In this document: positions 9,748 through 18,775 of the stretch, in pieces | How the letters are laid out: each line of letters begins with the position of its first letter | How positions within the stretch are numbered: position 1 is the stretch's first letter | Source: CAZXYS01 sp964645005 | Lineage (GTDB): Bacteria; Bacteroidota; Ignavibacteria; Kapaibacteriales; UBA2268 | DNA length: 64,000 nucleotides | Reading direction: 5' to 3' | Assembly: GCA_964645005.1 (NCBI GenBank) | Contig: CAZXYS010000019.1 | Location: forward strand, 11,751 to 75,750 | Notes under the pieces: generated by a model | Seen by the model: only the letters and a program-made list of their open reading frames with translations | What the model was told of the DNA's origin: nothing | Database searches by the model: none | Made by a program: the position numbers and the translations under genes

Positions 9748-10539
9748 TTAAGTTTTTGGTTCGAGAGGGGTTGACAGTGGAAAATAGAATGGGGAATATT
9801 TTAGGCTTATCCCTATTGTGAGGCTGTTGATCATCCATTCTTCGTTATTAATGAGGGAAGTCAGTGCACTTGAAAATATAATTTCCGGTGATAAAATAAG
9901 TGTTTTTCTTTCATTTAGAGGAAGGTCATAGTATAGACCTGTTTTCACAAATAACATGAATTTGTTTGTATTTGGAATTTGCCCCGAGATCTCATTTCTT
10001 ATTCTTCTTCCATTTTCGAAAGTACCTTGATTTTTGGGCTCCATTAATTTTTCATATTGATCGAAACTATTATCAATAACAATACCTCCCATTAATCCGG
10101 CGAAAATATGCAGACCGTCAAATAATCTGAAATTTACGTCCGAGCCAAAGCCAATGATCGACACGTTTGATTCTATAGTATGTTCAATCAAAGCTTCTGA
10201 GTATTCCTCATCAATAATTATTTCTTTTTCTTCTTCTTCAATTAAATTTGAACCTAAATTAAAATAACCTATATTCAAGCCTAGTAGTATATGTTCGGCA
10301 ACAGGGTATTTAGCTGATATACCTGCATTGAATCCGTATCCGAATCCGTCATTGAATTGGTTGCAGCAATTAGGAACACCGGGCAGTTCTCGAATATTCG
10401 TAACGGTGAAATTCAAGTCATAATCTGTAAAAATGCCTAATTGAGGTCTGAGCAGATCACCATCTTCATCAAAAGCATAAGCTTTTACGAAACAGACAAT
10501 AAATAATAGCAACAGATATTGAATTGCCCTTCCTATCAT
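9748..10539 (-). CDS. Outer-membrane beta-barrel protein of the PNCC family (no OmpA domain)
   Basis: This is a 263-residue protein with a clear signal peptide ending AYA (about residue 22). The mature part alternates polar and hydrophobic residues as in a small beta-barrel. The segment ELPGVPNCCNQF with Cys 58-59, followed by a Gly-alternating stretch, matches the N-terminal barrel of the OmpA proteins at 4744 and 28815, but the OmpA domains are missing. It ends with a strand-like TIGISLKYSPFYF region. It starts 13 bases after the stop of the large PEP-synthase-like gene on the same strand, so the two may be co-transcribed; a functional link is unproven. The exact function is unknown. Confidence 0.75.
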   Translation of the reverse strand: MIGRAIQYLLLLFIVCFVKAYAFDEDGDLLRPQLGIFTDYDLNFTVTNIRELPGVPNCCNQFNDGFGYGFNAGISAKYPVAEHILLGLNIGYFNLGSNLIEEEEKEIIIDEEYSEALIEHTIESNVSIIGFGSDVNFRLFDGLHIFAGLMGGIVIDNSFDQYEKLMEPKNQGTFENGRRIRNEISGQIPNTNKFMLFVKTGLYYDLPLNERKTLILSPEIIFSSALTSLINNEEWMINSLTIGISLKYSPFYFPLSTPLEPKT

Positions 10540-10552
10540 TCTAACAAAAGCA

Positions 10553-13500
10553 TTATTTTTTTCTTTTATATTTATGTTTTAGCTCTAATTTTTTGGCAAA
10601 ATCATTTAAAGAATTCATCTTTTGAACGAGACTGGTATTGTTCTCAAAGTCAAAATCGGTTATGAATTTAGCATCAACCATTTTATTAACTAAGTATCCT
10701 GTTTTTTCAAAGTTAAATTGAGTGAGGCTCTTGCTCCATCCGTCCAACCAGTGTTGCAGGTCGGCTTTTTGTTCGGGGGTTCCATCGAAATAAACTATCA
10801 GATCTATGTCTGATTGTGGAGTAGCTGTTTCATTGATGGAACTTCCAAAGACATATAGTTCCTTGACTCCGTATTTTTCAGTATCCAGTGATTTTGCGAT
10901 AGCTTCAACCATTCTCAATCGCCATGCCCATGGAGCTTCGTGGTATTTAACACCGCTGGAGTTTTTCTCAGTTTTATAGATTGGCTCGACCGTTGGATCA
11001 GTTAGCAAAGCCATAGCTTTATCCTCATCGGCGTTAAGCAGCACTCTGAGTATAGAACCTTCTGTAGATTTTGGTATATCTATAACCTTGAGAGTGTCGG
11101 CAAGATATTCATACTCAGGAAGAATATCAGGCAAAATATTTCTGTTGTAATTAAAGAATTCACTATTCAGAGTGGAATGCTTCTCATCAGGATAAAGAGG
11201 AAGATAGCGGATAGATGATTCAACGAGGTCCTGGAAGAAATGTGTCCCAAAAGATAAGTCGGGCACGTATTTCCCTTTGTTTCGGGCTATTTCAATGAGC
11301 ATAGCTGTGTTGTTAAGGTCGGAGTAGGTGACTCTGACACCAAGTTTTACATCGTCTCTGCTGCCCCATCTGCCGGGCCCCATCAGAATAAATCGCTTAT
11401 GGGGAAGTATCTGATTCAATTTGCTTACCGCCCTGCCAATGTCGCGCATTTCCGATAAGTCTTTCGTTTTGGAGTATTTATCGGGATCGACATATACGAC
11501 ATGGGTGATGTCGGGTATTCTACCGTTTGAAACGAATTTATCAGCGGTAAACACAATTTTATCTTTTGGTACATCCTTGGGGATTACAGCGGAAGCATAT
11601 TCCAACTGATGGCTCAGTGGACGGCATTGCAATAGGTAAAGATATTCGCCGTCGCAGGCAAATTCTATATCCACCGGATAGCCGAATTTTTCTTCCAATT
11701 TGCGGAGCATCGTATGAATTTGATTGACGAATCCAGTGTTGGTAAACAAATTTTCAAAAGTTACGACTACATCATCATTTTTGGTATCAATACCAAGCCC
11801 GATGGGTTTCTTTATATGATTGTCTTCTTTTATTGAAAAAACTTCGTTTAAAAGCGGGTATTGCTGTCCCACTTCTTTTAATATTTTCTTAACTGGTAAA
11901 GTTTCGAAAGTATTGTCTTCAAGGTTAATAACATCTATATTTTTAGGCGAATAGCCCAATATTTCCTGAACTGTCAGGTTAACTCTTAAATTCGGCTGCC
12001 CGGGCGCCAGCAGAACGGGGTAATCGTCGCCAATTCTGTCCACTGCACGTGTACCAAGCCCGGGGACGAGTCTAACCAGCCCGTCTTCGCGCTTAATTCT
12101 TGGCGACCAGCGGAAATCGTTGTGGCTGAAAGCTACACCGGCATAGCTTGGGATAAAATACTTGCCGAGAGTTTTGCCTACAACTTCCTGAATAAGAATA
12201 CCCATTTCTTCATTGAAGTCGACAAGATTTCTTTCGTAGCGGTAGCCTATTGGATCGGGACCGAAGGTAGATGCGTAAACTTCGGCAATGGCATCCATCA
12301 AAGCATCGAGCCTTTCACTTTTGGTTCCCTGATTTGCAAGGAAGAGACTTTTATATTTACCAGCGAAAGCTGATCCTGCGCGGTCTTCCAAAAGACTTGA
12401 GCTGCGGACGATTATGGGACTATGTCCGAAGTCGTCAAGGGCGCGGGATAACCCGTTTATCATTTCCGGCGAGAAATGAGAGTTTTTAAATACCTGAATA
12501 ATATGAGGATATTCTTTACGTACCTGGTCGAGATCTTTGTACTTCTGTTCTATTACATCTTCGAGATTATTGAAATATATGAAATTCATTAATCCGTCGG
12601 AACTGATATACCATGTTTTGGGAATTTTAATATCGCTAAGAAGGTCCTGGTGTTCGGGGACTTTCTTTATGATGTTAGATGCCAGGAACAATCCCGCGCT
12701 CTTGCCTCCGAGTTTTCCGTGACCTTCTGATGGGAAGATCATGCGTTCCAGCATGGCATAAAAATCATTTACGTATAAGAAACTCTTGGCTATATTAATA
12801 AAATTGAGTTGGTCTGTCAGGAAACGCCTTATCAAAGCAACTCTTATGCCTTCGCTTATTGGCGAATTTTCTTCATGAATTGGATTGATATGATGATATT
12901 TTCGGATTTTATCGGCTATTTCTGTCAGCGGGGTATTCTGATTTGCTAAAGCCCGCAGCAGAAAGCTTGATTTATCTTCATAGATCCATTTTTGTATAAG
13001 CGATAATATTTCATTGTCCGAAAGGTAATGTGCAGCTATATTGAATATTTCGACTCCAAGCAGATATGAGCCCTCCAGAACTTGTTTTTTCGAGGGGCGG
13101 TTTTGCTCGGTATTCGTTTCCTCATCGTCAATTTGGTGACCGAGTTTTTTGAATAATTCCTTGGATTCTTTAACGCCGCGGAAGAATAGAATATTGATCA
13201 TCTTGCGGGAAATAATTGAGAATAAGTGCTGGTCTGTTTTACGGAGCATGTCCAGGATAACGCTCCATTCGGGCTTGGACTTTTCGTGTTTATCGTGTTT
13301 ATCGTTTTTATTGTTGGTCCAGTCATTAAAGACCTTCATTAGACGAGAATTATATATATTTTTGCCTATTCTGTCAGCGAGAGTGTCAATTAATTTTCTC
13401 TCCTCTTTAAGGAAAGGACCTTCGTCTTCTTTCTCGAATTTTCGAGTATAGCAGACGTCGAGTGTTCCGAAGGATTCGTTTTTATATTTGATTTTGGATG

Positions 13501-13756
13501 AAAGCAGCCATGGGGATTCCCTGAAATTTTTTGTTGAATACGTAGAATTATTATAAATAATTCTTGCTTCACAATAATCAGGATATTTGTAAGCATCCGG
13601 AATGATTTCAACAATATTCCGTAAGATCTCTACGAAAGATACATCGTCTCTGTTTAGCTCCTCTTCTACAGAGTATAGACAATTTAGTTCTTTTGCTCTT
13701 TCTTCCAGTGAATTAGAATGCATATCTATCGATTTATTCTTTACGTTTTTTCTCAT
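10553..13756 (-). CDS. Sensor-fused PEP/pyruvate-binding (PEP synthase-like) protein with C-terminal nucleotidyltransferase domain
   Basis: This 1,067-residue protein has three recognisable parts. Residues about 20-140 form a GAF-like sensor module (STYSTKNFRESPW, DEGPFLKEER) closely matching one inside the multi-PAS kinase at 31118. Residues about 350-715 resemble the ATP-grasp N-terminal domain of PEP synthase and pyruvate phosphate dikinase (GKLGGKSAGLFLASN, PIIVRSSSLLEDRAGSAFAG, then VDIEFACDGEYLYLLQCRPL). The usual phosphohistidine swivelling domain and the PEP-binding barrel are not visible; in their place is a region with GPGRWGSRDDVKLGV and SFGTHFFQDLVE, known from proteins annotated as PEP/pyruvate-binding. 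The C-terminus (about 955-1045) is nucleotidyltransferase-like with FGSSINETATPQSDIDL, the GS-x-SDIDL pattern for metal and nucleotide binding. It is probably cytoplasmic and regulatory, not a classical PEP synthase. The reaction is unknown. Confidence 0.8.
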   Translation of the reverse strand: MRKNVKNKSIDMHSNSLEERAKELNCLYSVEEELNRDDVSFVEILRNIVEIIPDAYKYPDYCEARIIYNNSTYSTKNFRESPWLLSSKIKYKNESFGTLDVCYTRKFEKEDEGPFLKEERKLIDTLADRIGKNIYNSRLMKVFNDWTNNKNDKHDKHEKSKPEWSVILDMLRKTDQHLFSIISRKMINILFFRGVKESKELFKKLGHQIDDEETNTEQNRPSKKQVLEGSYLLGVEIFNIAAHYLSDNEILSLIQKWIYEDKSSFLLRALANQNTPLTEIADKIRKYHHINPIHEENSPISEGIRVALIRRFLTDQLNFINIAKSFLYVNDFYAMLERMIFPSEGHGKLGGKSAGLFLASNIIKKVPEHQDLLSDIKIPKTWYISSDGLMNFIYFNNLEDVIEQKYKDLDQVRKEYPHIIQVFKNSHFSPEMINGLSRALDDFGHSPIIVRSSSLLEDRAGSAFAGKYKSLFLANQGTKSERLDALMDAIAEVYASTFGPDPIGYRYERNLVDFNEEMGILIQEVVGKTLGKYFIPSYAGVAFSHNDFRWSPRIKREDGLVRLVPGLGTRAVDRIGDDYPVLLAPGQPNLRVNLTVQEILGYSPKNIDVINLEDNTFETLPVKKILKEVGQQYPLLNEVFSIKEDNHIKKPIGLGIDTKNDDVVVTFENLFTNTGFVNQIHTMLRKLEEKFGYPVDIEFACDGEYLYLLQCRPLSHQLEYASAVIPKDVPKDKIVFTADKFVSNGRIPDITHVVYVDPDKYSKTKDLSEMRDIGRAVSKLNQILPHKRFILMGPGRWGSRDDVKLGVRVTYSDLNNTAMLIEIARNKGKYVPDLSFGTHFFQDLVESSIRYLPLYPDEKHSTLNSEFFNYNRNILPDILPEYEYLADTLKVIDIPKSTEGSILRVLLNADEDKAMALLTDPTVEPIYKTEKNSSGVKYHEAPWAWRLRMVEAIAKSLDTEKYGVKELYVFGSSINETATPQSDIDLIVYFDGTPEQKADLQHWLDGWSKSLTQFNFEKTGYLVNKMVDAKFITDFDFENNTSLVQKMNSLNDFAKKLELKHKYKRKK

Positions 13757-14057
13757 ATAAATATAAGTAAGAAAAAATATTTTAATATTATTATGAACTT
13801 CAATAAATGTAAAAAACGGTTAATTAACAAAATAATTTCTTAAAACAAAGAACTTTATATTACTTATGTTTCCAAGGATAGTCCAAAACGGTTACAGAAA
13901 AATGGAAAAATATGATAAAATTTGTAAAGTCATTGTTATACAATTAAGTTTTTGTAAATTCTTTTGTAAATTGTTTTTGCACTAAATGCAAAACATTAAT
14001 AAATATTATTTCGGACTAATTGAAAATTAAGTCCTTTTATTTTTTAAGGAGAATAAT
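13757..14057 (+). promoter_or_regulatory. AT-rich upstream region of gdhA with direct repeats and an inverted repeat
   Basis: The 301-base gap between the divergent PEP-synthase-like gene and gdhA holds no gene that I can see. TTTTGTAAATT occurs at 13950-13960 and again at 13962-13972 (12-base period). It is followed directly by the inverted repeat TTTTGCA (13975-13981) and TGCAAAA (13987-13993) around a CTAAA spacer. These lie 65-110 bases before the gdhA ATG, a suitable place for an operator or promoter. A strong AAGGAG site precedes the start codon. No exact Bacteroidota -33/-7 promoter was found. Confidence 0.4.
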
Positions 14058-15344
14058 ATGGCATCAGAATCTTTCAATCCGTTCAAGATGGCACAGCAGC
14101 AATTCGACGAAATTGCCGAGAAGTTGAATTTGGATCAAGCGACGAAAGACTTGCTGCGCAATCCCGACAGGGAGTATCATTTTAATATTCCTATAAGAAT
14201 GGATGACGGGAGTTACAAAGTATTCCGCGGATTCAGAGTTCAGCATAACGATGCACGAGGACCTTCCAAGGGAGGAATACGCTTTCACCCACAGGAAACA
14301 ATAGATACAGTCAGAGCTCTTTCAATGTGGATGACATGGAAGACTGCCGTAGTTGATATACCTCTGGGCGGCGGAAAAGGCGGAGTTATCTGCGATCCGC
14401 ATAATCTTTCCATGCGCGAGCAGGAAGCCCTTTGCCGCGGATGGATCAGGCAGCTGGCTAATAATATCGGACCTATCCAGGATGTGCCGGCGCCTGATGT
14501 TATGACTACAGGGCAGCATATGCTTTGGATGCTTGACGAATACGAGAAGATCACAGGCAAAAAACTCCCCGGGATAATAACAGGAAAGCCAATTGGCATG
14601 GGTGGTTCTCTTGGCAGGACCGAAGCAACCGGTTATGGAGCTATTTACACTTTAAGAGAAGCCTTGAAAGAAATGGACATTAATGTATCTGATACTACGG
14701 CTTCAATTCAGGGATTCGGTAATGTAAGCCAGTATGCTATTGAGCTTTACCACCAATACGGCGGAAAAACGATCAGTGTTGCCTGCTGGGATCAGAGCGA
14801 GCAGAAGTCATTTACTTATCGCAAGAAGGATGGTATCGATCTGGAAGAACTTAGAGATATTACTAACAGATTCGGCGAAATTGACAGACAAAAAGCGCAG
14901 GACCTGAGCTACGAAGTACTTCCCGGTGATGACTGGATTAGCCAGGATGTTGATATACTCCTGCCGGCAGCCCTTGAGAATCAGATAAATGCTGAAACTG
15001 CTCAACAGATCAGTAATAGTGTTAAAACGATTGTTGAGGGAGCTAATGGACCTACAACACCGGATGCCGACAAGATCCTCAAGGAAAAGAATATCTGGTT
15101 GGTACCTGATTTTCTGGCAAATGCAGGCGGCGTAACTTGTTCTTATTTCGAGCAGGTACAAAATAATACGAATTACTATTGGCCCAAAGAGGAAGTACTC
15201 AACAAGCTGGACACTAAAATGACAGATGCATACTATGCAGTTTCAGATCTGTCACGTTCGAGAAATATTTATATGCGTGATTCAGCGTATATGATCTCAG
15301 TATCCCGCGTCGCTGAAGCTGTTAAGATGCGCGGCTGGGTGTAA
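14058..15344 (+). CDS. gdhA: Glu/Leu/Phe/Val dehydrogenase (glutamate dehydrogenase)
   Basis: At 428 residues this is the usual length for hexameric glutamate dehydrogenases of the GDH-2 type, which interconvert glutamate with 2-oxoglutarate plus ammonium using NAD(P). Visible family motifs are ARGPSKGGIRFHP, the catalytic-Lys region WKTAVVDIPLGGGKGGVI, PAPDVMT, and the Rossmann turn QGFGNVSQYA, followed by ANGPTTPDAD and FLANAGGVTCSYFE. It has one of the strongest ribosome binding sites in the window (AAGGAG, 6 bases before the ATG), which fixes the start. A hairpin with a U-run just downstream suggests single-gene transcription. Repeated motifs upstream may bind a regulator. Leu/Phe/Val specificity cannot be excluded, but the overall match favours glutamate. 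Confidence 0.93.
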   Translation: MASESFNPFKMAQQQFDEIAEKLNLDQATKDLLRNPDREYHFNIPIRMDDGSYKVFRGFRVQHNDARGPSKGGIRFHPQETIDTVRALSMWMTWKTAVVDIPLGGGKGGVICDPHNLSMREQEALCRGWIRQLANNIGPIQDVPAPDVMTTGQHMLWMLDEYEKITGKKLPGIITGKPIGMGGSLGRTEATGYGAIYTLREALKEMDINVSDTTASIQGFGNVSQYAIELYHQYGGKTISVACWDQSEQKSFTYRKKDGIDLEELRDITNRFGEIDRQKAQDLSYEVLPGDDWISQDVDILLPAALENQINAETAQQISNSVKTIVEGANGPTTPDADKILKEKNIWLVPDFLANAGGVTCSYFEQVQNNTNYYWPKEEVLNKLDTKMTDAYYAVSDLSRSRNIYMRDSAYMISVSRVAEAVKMRGWV

Positions 15345-15376
15345 TCGAATAATTGAAAATTAAAAACCCCCATTTA

Positions 15377-15412
15377 ATCCCTTCTTTATTAAAAAAAGAG
15401 GGGATTTTTTTT
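15377..15412 (+). terminator. Rho-independent terminator of gdhA
   Basis: The stem ATCCCTTCTTT (15377-15387) pairs with AAAGAGGGGAT (15395-15405), allowing one G-U pair, and is followed by eight T. It lies 32 bases after the gdhA stop. Confidence 0.85.
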
Positions 15413-15509
15413 GATAATCCGGAAATAATCTATTTGAATAAAATTTCTTAGTTTTGAATCCGGTTATCTAACTGATTGGCAAAACTTATTAATAAATCAG
15501 GCAAGCAAT

Positions 15510-16436
15510 ATGAAAATACTTGTAACAGGGGGAGCGGGTTTCATCGGGTCGCATATTACGGATGCATACATAGATCAAGGTCATGAAGTGCATATCGTCG
15601 ATAATTTCTCAACCGGACGGAAAGAGAATGTTAATCCGAAAGCCACGCTTCATGAACTGGATCTTAATGATGAGAAAGTCAGGGATATTTGCGAGAAAGA
15701 AAAATTTGATATAATTAATCATCAAGCGGCGCAAATTGATGTGCGGACGTCGGTGAGCGATCCACGCTATGATGCAAATATAAATATTCTCGGTAGTATT
15801 AATCTTTATGAAGCGGCGAAACAGGCGGGCACAAAAAAGATCATCTTTGCTTCTTCAGGCGGCGCTATTTACGGCGAACAGGACTATTTCCCCGCCGATG
15901 AAGAACATCCGACGAATCCATGCTCGCCTTATGGTATTGGAAAACTGGTGAATGAGAAGTATTTGTATTATTATAACGTAGAATTCGGGATAGAGTATGT
16001 GTCGCTGCGCTATGCCAATGTTTACGGACCGCGGCAGAATCATAGAGGCGAAGCCGGCGTTGTAGCGATATTCCTGCATAAGATGCTGACCGGCGAGCAG
16101 CCTGTTATTAACGGCGACGGCAAAAATACGCGCGATTATACTTATGTAGGCGATGTGGTTCAATCGAATTTGTTCGCACTCGAAGAGAAGTGTTCGGGGA
16201 TCTACAACGTTGGTACGGCAGTGGAAAATGACGTCAATTTAATATTCAGAAATTTGAAGGAGATGAGCGGTTCCGACTGCGAAGAAATTCACGGCGAAGC
16301 AAAAGAAGGCGAGCAGCGCCGCAGCGTCATAGTAAGCAAGAGATTGAAAGAGCAGTTCGGCTGGCAGCCCAAAGTTGAGCTCAAGAACGGATTGAGCAGG
16401 ACGGCTGATTTTTTTAAGGAAAAGCTTAAAGGTTAA
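15510..16436 (+). CDS. NAD-dependent epimerase/dehydratase, UDP-glucose 4-epimerase-like
   Basis: This is a 308-residue extended short-chain dehydrogenase. The NAD-binding Rossmann motif GGAGFIGSH is at residues 7-15, the Asp that selects NAD is at the end of strand 2 (VDNFSTG), the SSGGAIYG serine region is at about 115-122, and the catalytic Tyr141/Lys145 pair is in YGIGK. RYANVYGPRQ and the C-terminal GEQRRS region match GalE/WbpP-type nucleotide-sugar epimerases, which act on UDP-hexoses in the cytoplasm for polysaccharide synthesis. Substrate cannot be assigned securely; UDP-glucose or UDP-N-acetylglucosamine are the natural candidates. No sugar gene is adjacent, and the inverted-repeat element at 16445 separates it from the transporter. 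Confidence 0.88.
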   Translation: MKILVTGGAGFIGSHITDAYIDQGHEVHIVDNFSTGRKENVNPKATLHELDLNDEKVRDICEKEKFDIINHQAAQIDVRTSVSDPRYDANINILGSINLYEAAKQAGTKKIIFASSGGAIYGEQDYFPADEEHPTNPCSPYGIGKLVNEKYLYYYNVEFGIEYVSLRYANVYGPRQNHRGEAGVVAIFLHKMLTGEQPVINGDGKNTRDYTYVGDVVQSNLFALEEKCSGIYNVGTAVENDVNLIFRNLKEMSGSDCEEIHGEAKEGEQRRSVIVSKRLKEQFGWQPKVELKNGLSRTADFFKEKLKG

Positions 16437-16444
16437 GAGGAATC

Positions 16445-16707
16445 GGCTAACGGCAAACAGCTAACGGTCAAATTCCCTGAGGCTGACTCAAAAGCGTCAT
16501 TCTGAACGGAACGAAGTTGAGCGAAACGAAATCCTGCTTCAGCAGGGTGGAGTGAAGAATCCAGGATGCCCGTCAGTACTGGACTCTTCGCTGCGCTAAG
16601 AATGACGTTTTACGAATTTTATACTTTTGAGTCAACCTCCAATTATAGGCGCTCTGGTGTCAATCCTATTCACAAGAACAAGTAAGTTTAACCGTTAGCC
16701 GTTAGCC
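16445..16707. repeat. Nested inverted-repeat element (MITE-like), about 260 bp
   Basis: Three nested pairs of arms fill this gap between genes. The outermost are GGCTAACGG with GCTAACGGTCAAA on the left (16445-16472) against TTTAACCGTTAGCCGTTAGCC on the right in two adjacent parts (16687-16707). Inside these, GGCTGACTCAAAAG (16481-16494) pairs with CTTTTGAGTCAACC (16624-16637), and CGTCATTCT pairs with AGAATGACG. A central pair GAAGAATCCAG and CTGGACTCTTC closes the structure. No ORF or transposase is inside. This is consistent with a non-autonomous palindromic element or a dispersed repeat. Confidence 0.65.
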
Positions 16708-16755
16708 TCTATCAAAAAGTATTAGCTAAATAATGGAACCCAAATAGATAGAACT

Positions 16756-18192
16756 ATGGATTTCGAAAGCATAGACTGGATCGTTGTAGTAATATATTTT
16801 GTTATAATTCTTTTTATCGGCTTTTACATTGCCCGAAAGAAAGAAGAGACGGGCGCATCCACTGCCGATGAATTCCTGCTCGCCGGAAGGAAGGTCACAT
16901 TGCCGCTTTTCGTTGGGACGCTCGTCGCTACCTGGTATGGAAATATTTTAGGAGTAGGCGAATTTGTCTATACGAGCGGGCTGGTAGCGTGGGTGTGCTT
17001 CGGATTGCCGTATTATATCGCTGCAGCAATTTTTGCCATTTTTATTGCTAAGAAAATACGCACTGCAAATGTCAGAACTATCCCCGAGCAGCTCGCCTCG
17101 AAATACGGGAACAAAGCCGGGTGGATTGCCTCTCTAATAGTATTGATAATAACTATTCCTGCGGCGTACATACTCATGCTTGGGGTGTTGATAGAGCTGT
17201 TCTCGGGCTGGGCGCTGTGGGTTTCGATCATTGCCGGCGCTGTTATTTCTCTGGTGTATATTTACACGGGTGGTTTCAGGGCGGATATTCTTACGAATTC
17301 CGCGCAGTTCGTGATGATGTATCTGGGGTTCGGCGTGCTGCTGTATTTCTGCATAGTAGAATACGGAATGCCGGGGGAAAATTACTCACTTCTGCCAAAA
17401 GACCACCTTAAGTTCTTTGGCGGATTCTCGTGGCAGGTAATTCTGTCGTGGTATATCATTTCTTTTGCTACTTTTATTGACCCGAGCTTCCATCAGCGCT
17501 GTGCAGCGGCAAAAAGCCCTTCCACAGCGCAAAAGGGGATACTCATTTCAATTTGCTGCTGGATGGTTTTTGACACTCTTACCCTGTTCACGGGTTTCTA
17601 TGCGAAGATGTTTTTCCAGCCGGAAAGTCCGGTCATGGCTTATCCCGTGTTGGGTAATGCGGTATTGCCGGTGTTCTGGAAAGGGCTCTTTGTTGTGGCG
17701 CTGATAGCGGCTGTGATGTCAACGCTGGACAGCTATTCCTTCATTAGCGCTGCGACAATTGGACATGATGTTATCAAACCCATTCTGAAATTGAAAAATA
17801 AGGGCGCTGATATATCGACTAAAGCTTTGACTCGCTTCGGGCTTGTGTTTACGGGTGTTCTTGGAATTGTTATGGCTATAGCTCTGCCATCCGCGGTGCA
17901 GTTAATCTACAAGACAGCATCGATAGCGGTGCCGGGGCTGCTTATACCTTTGTTGCTCAGTTATTCTGAAAAAAAATATCTGAGCAACCGGCAATTGATA
18001 GGAATCATGCTTTCAGCAACTATTTTAGCGACAATCTGGACCGCTGGAAACATCGCAGGTAAAAAAATAGATTTTCCTTTTAGCACGATTTTTGTTAATA
18101 TTGAACCTATGATTCCGGGCATTTTATTATCGGTGATTCTGGCATCAATTTTTTTTAAGAAGAATCGTTCTACTAAGTTTCTGAATATTTGA
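16756..18192 (+). CDS. Sodium:solute symporter family protein
   Basis: This 478-residue polytopic inner-membrane protein belongs to the SSS family, which couples sodium (or proton) entry to uptake of a small solute. About 13 hydrophobic segments are visible, starting with IDWIVVVIYFVIILFIGFYI. Early family features are DEFLLAGRKVTLPLFVG and the YGNILGVGEFVYTSG loop. TIPEQLASKYG and YIYTGGFRADILTNSAQF correspond to the conserved central helices, and the AVMSTLDSYSFISAATIGHD segment matches the late family signature around the sodium site. The substrate (sugar, amino acid, carboxylate or other) cannot be deduced. It is followed 40 bases later by pgsA on the same strand, which may or may not be co-transcribed. 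No repeat or shift in base usage suggests transfer of the gene itself. Confidence 0.88.
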   Translation: MDFESIDWIVVVIYFVIILFIGFYIARKKEETGASTADEFLLAGRKVTLPLFVGTLVATWYGNILGVGEFVYTSGLVAWVCFGLPYYIAAAIFAIFIAKKIRTANVRTIPEQLASKYGNKAGWIASLIVLIITIPAAYILMLGVLIELFSGWALWVSIIAGAVISLVYIYTGGFRADILTNSAQFVMMYLGFGVLLYFCIVEYGMPGENYSLLPKDHLKFFGGFSWQVILSWYIISFATFIDPSFHQRCAAAKSPSTAQKGILISICCWMVFDTLTLFTGFYAKMFFQPESPVMAYPVLGNAVLPVFWKGLFVVALIAAVMSTLDSYSFISAATIGHDVIKPILKLKNKGADISTKALTRFGLVFTGVLGIVMAIALPSAVQLIYKTASIAVPGLLIPLLLSYSEKKYLSNRQLIGIMLSATILATIWTAGNIAGKKIDFPFSTIFVNIEPMIPGILLSVILASIFFKKNRSTKFLNI

Positions 18193-18232
18193 CACTTAAT
18201 AATTAATAAATTTTGGTATTTATCATTATATA

Positions 18233-18775
18233 ATGTGGAATATATCTAATATTTTAAGTTTATCCCGGCTGGTTCTGGCAGTGCCTTTCGGATTTTTATT
18301 ATGGAAAGATCTGAAAGTTTGGGTGTTTATTTTTGCCGGGATTGCTTATATTACTGATTTTCTTGACGGATACTTTGCCCGGAAAAGCCACACCATTACC
18401 GAACTTGGCAAGATCTTCGATCCTCTCGCCGATAAGGTCTTTATGGGTGTAGCTGCTGTGGTACTTTTGATAAAGGGTATAATTCCGCTATGGTTCGGCG
18501 TAGCTGTGGTTGCCAGGGATTTTCTTATAATGTCGGGCAGTATTTTCGCCTATAATAAGCTGCATGAGATCCCTATGTCCAATTATATTGGCAAGATAAC
18601 TGTTTCCGTTATCGGAGTGATAATTTTAGGCGCTTATCTTGAAATTGATTTTATTTCCGATTATGGCTTTTATGTCGGATTATTCTTTATTATAACTTCG
18701 TTTATTAATTACATGATCAGATTCTTCATTGTCGGTAAAGAAACGAGGGATAGTAAAGTTACTTCTCAAAAGTAA
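18233..18775 (+). CDS. pgsA: CDP-alcohol phosphatidyltransferase, probable phosphatidylglycerophosphate synthase
   Basis: This 180-residue membrane protein carries the full CDP-alcohol phosphotransferase motif: Asp42, Asp45-Gly46, Ala49-Arg50, Gly59, Asp63 and Asp67 (read as DFLDGYFAR then GKIFDPLAD). The family moves a phosphatidyl group from CDP-diacylglycerol to an alcohol in the inner membrane. Length, the N-terminal WNISNILSLSRLV and the overall pattern fit PgsA, which uses glycerol 3-phosphate and makes the precursor of phosphatidylglycerol and cardiolipin; other alcohol acceptors are possible. gpsA, which makes glycerol 3-phosphate, is elsewhere in this window. Its last 17 bases overlap the 3' end of the convergent nth gene. 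Confidence 0.87.
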   Translation: MWNISNILSLSRLVLAVPFGFLLWKDLKVWVFIFAGIAYITDFLDGYFARKSHTITELGKIFDPLADKVFMGVAAVVLLIKGIIPLWFGVAVVARDFLIMSGSIFAYNKLHEIPMSNYIGKITVSVIGVIILGAYLEIDFISDYGFYVGLFFIITSFINYMIRFFIVGKETRDSKVTSQK

